DNA from: an uncultured Eubacteriales bacterium | GTDB lineage: Bacteria; Bacillota; Clostridia; Oscillospirales; CAG-272 | Length of the DNA: 33,425 nt | Reading direction: 5' to 3' | Assembly (NCBI GenBank): GCA_900546635.1 | Contig: URDS01000018.1 | Location: forward strand, 1-33,425 | Program-made: the position numbers and the translations under genes | In this document: positions 32,314 through 33,425 of the stretch, one piece after another | How the letters are laid out: each line of letters begins with the position of its first letter | Position numbering within the stretch: position 1 is the first letter of the stretch | Notes under the pieces: generated by a model | Database searches by the model: none | Told to the model about the DNA's origin: nothing | Seen by the model: only the letters and a program-made list of their open reading frames with translations

Positions 32314-32870
32314 TCGGATTTGCATTTTGCGGGTCGTTCTGCACACTTGAAAAATCGTTTGGTGAATTTGAAAAAATGCTGCAAAAAGGCCGTGTGCTGC
32401 AGCCGATCGTCAGTGAAAACGTTTTCTCAACCGACACTCGCTTTCAAATGGCGGATGAATTTTGCACACGCCTAAAACATTCAAGCGGGAAATCCGTGAT
32501 TCATACGATTTCCGACGCTGAGCCGCTCGGACCGAAAATTGTATTGGAAGGATTAATAATTTGTCCGTGCACCGGCAATACTTTATCTAAAATAGCAAAC
32601 GGAATCACCGATACGGCAGTGACGATGGCGGCAAAAGCGCATTTGCGTTCCAATCGGCCGCTCGTCATTGCGCTGGCTTCCAATGATGCACTGTCGGCAA
32701 ATTTAAAAAATATTGCCGCGCTGCTTGAACGTAAACATATTTATTTTGTCCCTATGTATCAGGATGATCCGGAGAACAAGCCGCATTCACTGATTGCGGA
32801 CTTTTCCCTTTTGGAGCAGACGTATTCACTTGCTCTTGAAGGCAGACAACTGCAGAAAATTTTTATTTAA
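32310..32870 (+). CDS. dpaB: Dipicolinate synthase subunit B (flavoprotein)
   Basis: The 186-residue flavoprotein-family subunit (SpoVFB) acts with DpaA in dipicolinate synthesis. The N-terminal GFAFCGSFCTLEKS and the CPCTGNTLSKIANGITD motif (85-101) match DpaB and the FMN-binding flavoprotein fold. It starts inside the dpaA stop (ATGA). A 139-base gap separates it from the spore-protein gene. Confidence 0.95.
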   Translation: MIGFAFCGSFCTLEKSFGEFEKMLQKGRVLQPIVSENVFSTDTRFQMADEFCTRLKHSSGKSVIHTISDAEPLGPKIVLEGLIICPCTGNTLSKIANGITDTAVTMAAKAHLRSNRPLVIALASNDALSANLKNIAALLERKHIYFVPMYQDDPENKPHSLIADFSLLEQTYSLALEGRQLQKIFI

Positions 32871-33009
32871 TCTGTTTTTAGGGAAAAATTTCAATAAAAA
32901 AGTGTTAAAATTGCCATTCATAACGAAAAAGGTTAGGTAAATAATAATATCAGAGGACGCAACAGCGGACTCAATTATATAGATAACTTGAAAACAGAGG
33001 AGAAAAGAA

Positions 33010-33207
33010 ATGGCAAGCAATAAGGCACTTGTTCCCGAAGCTAAGGCTGCTCTTGAACAGTTCAAGATGGAAGCTGCAAGCGAAGTCGGCGTAACGCTTA
33101 ACCAGGGTTATAACGGTGATCTCACCTCTAAGCAGGCAGGCTCTATCGGTGGCCAGATGGTCAAGAAGATGGTAGAGAAGTACGAGAACGAAATTAAAAC
33201 CAAATAA
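33010..33207 (+). CDS. Alpha/beta-type small acid-soluble spore protein
   Basis: The 65-residue protein coats spore DNA and supplies amino acids during outgrowth. Both conserved family blocks are present: KMEAASEVGV, the region cut by the germination protease, and the C-terminal GSIGGQMVKKMVE helix. GAGGAG lies 7 bases before the ATG. Expression in the forespore (sigma-G) is expected, but no clear sigma-G promoter is visible in 32871-33009. Confidence 0.95.
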   Translation: MASNKALVPEAKAALEQFKMEAASEVGVTLNQGYNGDLTSKQAGSIGGQMVKKMVEKYENEIKTK

Positions 33208-33232
33208 CAAAACCGCAAATTTTTACGGTTTC

Positions 33233-33262
33233 AGGCACCCGGATGTTCCGGGTGCCTTTTTC
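33233..33262 (+). terminator. Terminator after the spore-protein gene
   Basis: AGGCACCCGG (33233-33242) pairs with CCGGGTGCCT (33248-33257) around ATGTT, followed by T residues. A smaller AACCG/CGGTT hairpin precedes it. Confidence 0.8.
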
Positions 33263-33306
33263 TGCGCAGTCTTGAAAATAAAATTGTCGTTTTTTCAAAA
33301 AAGGGG

Positions 33307-33335
33307 TTGACAAATATAAGAAGATAGTATATACT
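33307..33335 (+). promoter_or_regulatory. Strong consensus promoter, probable rRNA operon promoter
   Basis: TTGACA (33307-33312) and TATACT (33330-33335) with a 17-base spacer. Confidence 0.7.
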
Positions 33336-33341
33336 AAGAAA

Positions 33342-33425
33342 GTCGCCGCGAGAGAGATCGAACGGTAACGCATTGGTCATTGAAAATTGAACAACGAAGA
33401 AACATGAAACTGAGAAGAAGTAGTG
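33342..33425 (+). other. Probable rRNA operon leader, cut by the window end
   Basis: The stretch TTGAAAATTGAACAACG near 33382-33398 is typical of leaders and spacers before 16S rRNA in Firmicutes. No open frame follows the strong promoter. No 16S sequence itself is visible, so the call rests on this leader-type motif. Confidence 0.5.

Noticed and set aside
1..33425. CRISPR arrays, tRNA genes, insertion sequences
   Set aside because: No regularly spaced repeats, no cloverleaf-like stretches and no transposase frames were seen on reading both strands.

Overview
The window looks like a chromosomal piece of an anaerobic, endospore-forming Gram-positive bacterium of the Clostridia (probably Oscillospiraceae/Christensenellales-like). 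The evidence is dipicolinate synthase genes (dpaA, dpaB) and an alpha/beta-type small acid-soluble spore protein. A conserved Clostridia block (YhiN-type flavoprotein, cmk, plsC, ispH-rpsA fusion), strong AGGAGG ribosome sites, and surface proteins ending in a Thr/Ala-rich stalk, one membrane helix and a poly-lysine tail also fit. No phage, transposase or CRISPR array was seen.

Layout. 1-1342: the end of an unidentified frame, an HPr gene and a convergent IbrA-like PAPS-reductase-family gene. Both genes lose their normal 3' ends at one shared stretch near 386-408, which looks like a rearrangement or assembly junction. 1622-5574: a lipoprotein, two membrane proteins (EamA and YitT families) on the minus strand, and an alpha/beta hydrolase. 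5643-11165: an RpiR regulator followed without gaps by the housekeeping block yhiN-like, cmk::plsC fusion and ispH::rpsA fusion. 11185-11404: a cluster of four strong hairpins. 11423-13124: a minus-strand pair, deoD and a WYL regulator.

13358-24611: a nine-gene operon with one good promoter and one terminator. It encodes KDG kinase, KDPG aldolase, an MBL-fold hydrolase, a ROK repressor, an SDR dehydrogenase, an IlvD/Edd dehydratase, a fumarate-reductase-like flavoprotein, an FdrA/YahF-like protein and a DUF1116 (YahG/YlbE-like) protein. The first six enzymes and regulator could form an oxidative, semi-phosphorylative Entner-Doudoroff route (sugar, lactone, aldonate, 2-keto-3-deoxy acid, phosphorylation, cleavage to pyruvate and glyceraldehyde 3-phosphate). 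The last three genes have no obvious place in that route. This is the best candidate here for an undescribed system.

24690-28105: two secreted, membrane-tethered surface proteins, one beta-helix-like and one with two LamG-like repeats, sharing the same C-terminal tail, with a possible leader or small RNA between them. 28168-31159: an AraC regulator divergent from a medium-chain dehydrogenase and a Gfo/Idh/MocA oxidoreductase, with interleaved promoters. 31417-33207: dpaA, dpaB and the spore-protein gene. 33307-33425: a consensus promoter and leader resembling the start of an rRNA operon; no 16S sequence is inside the window.
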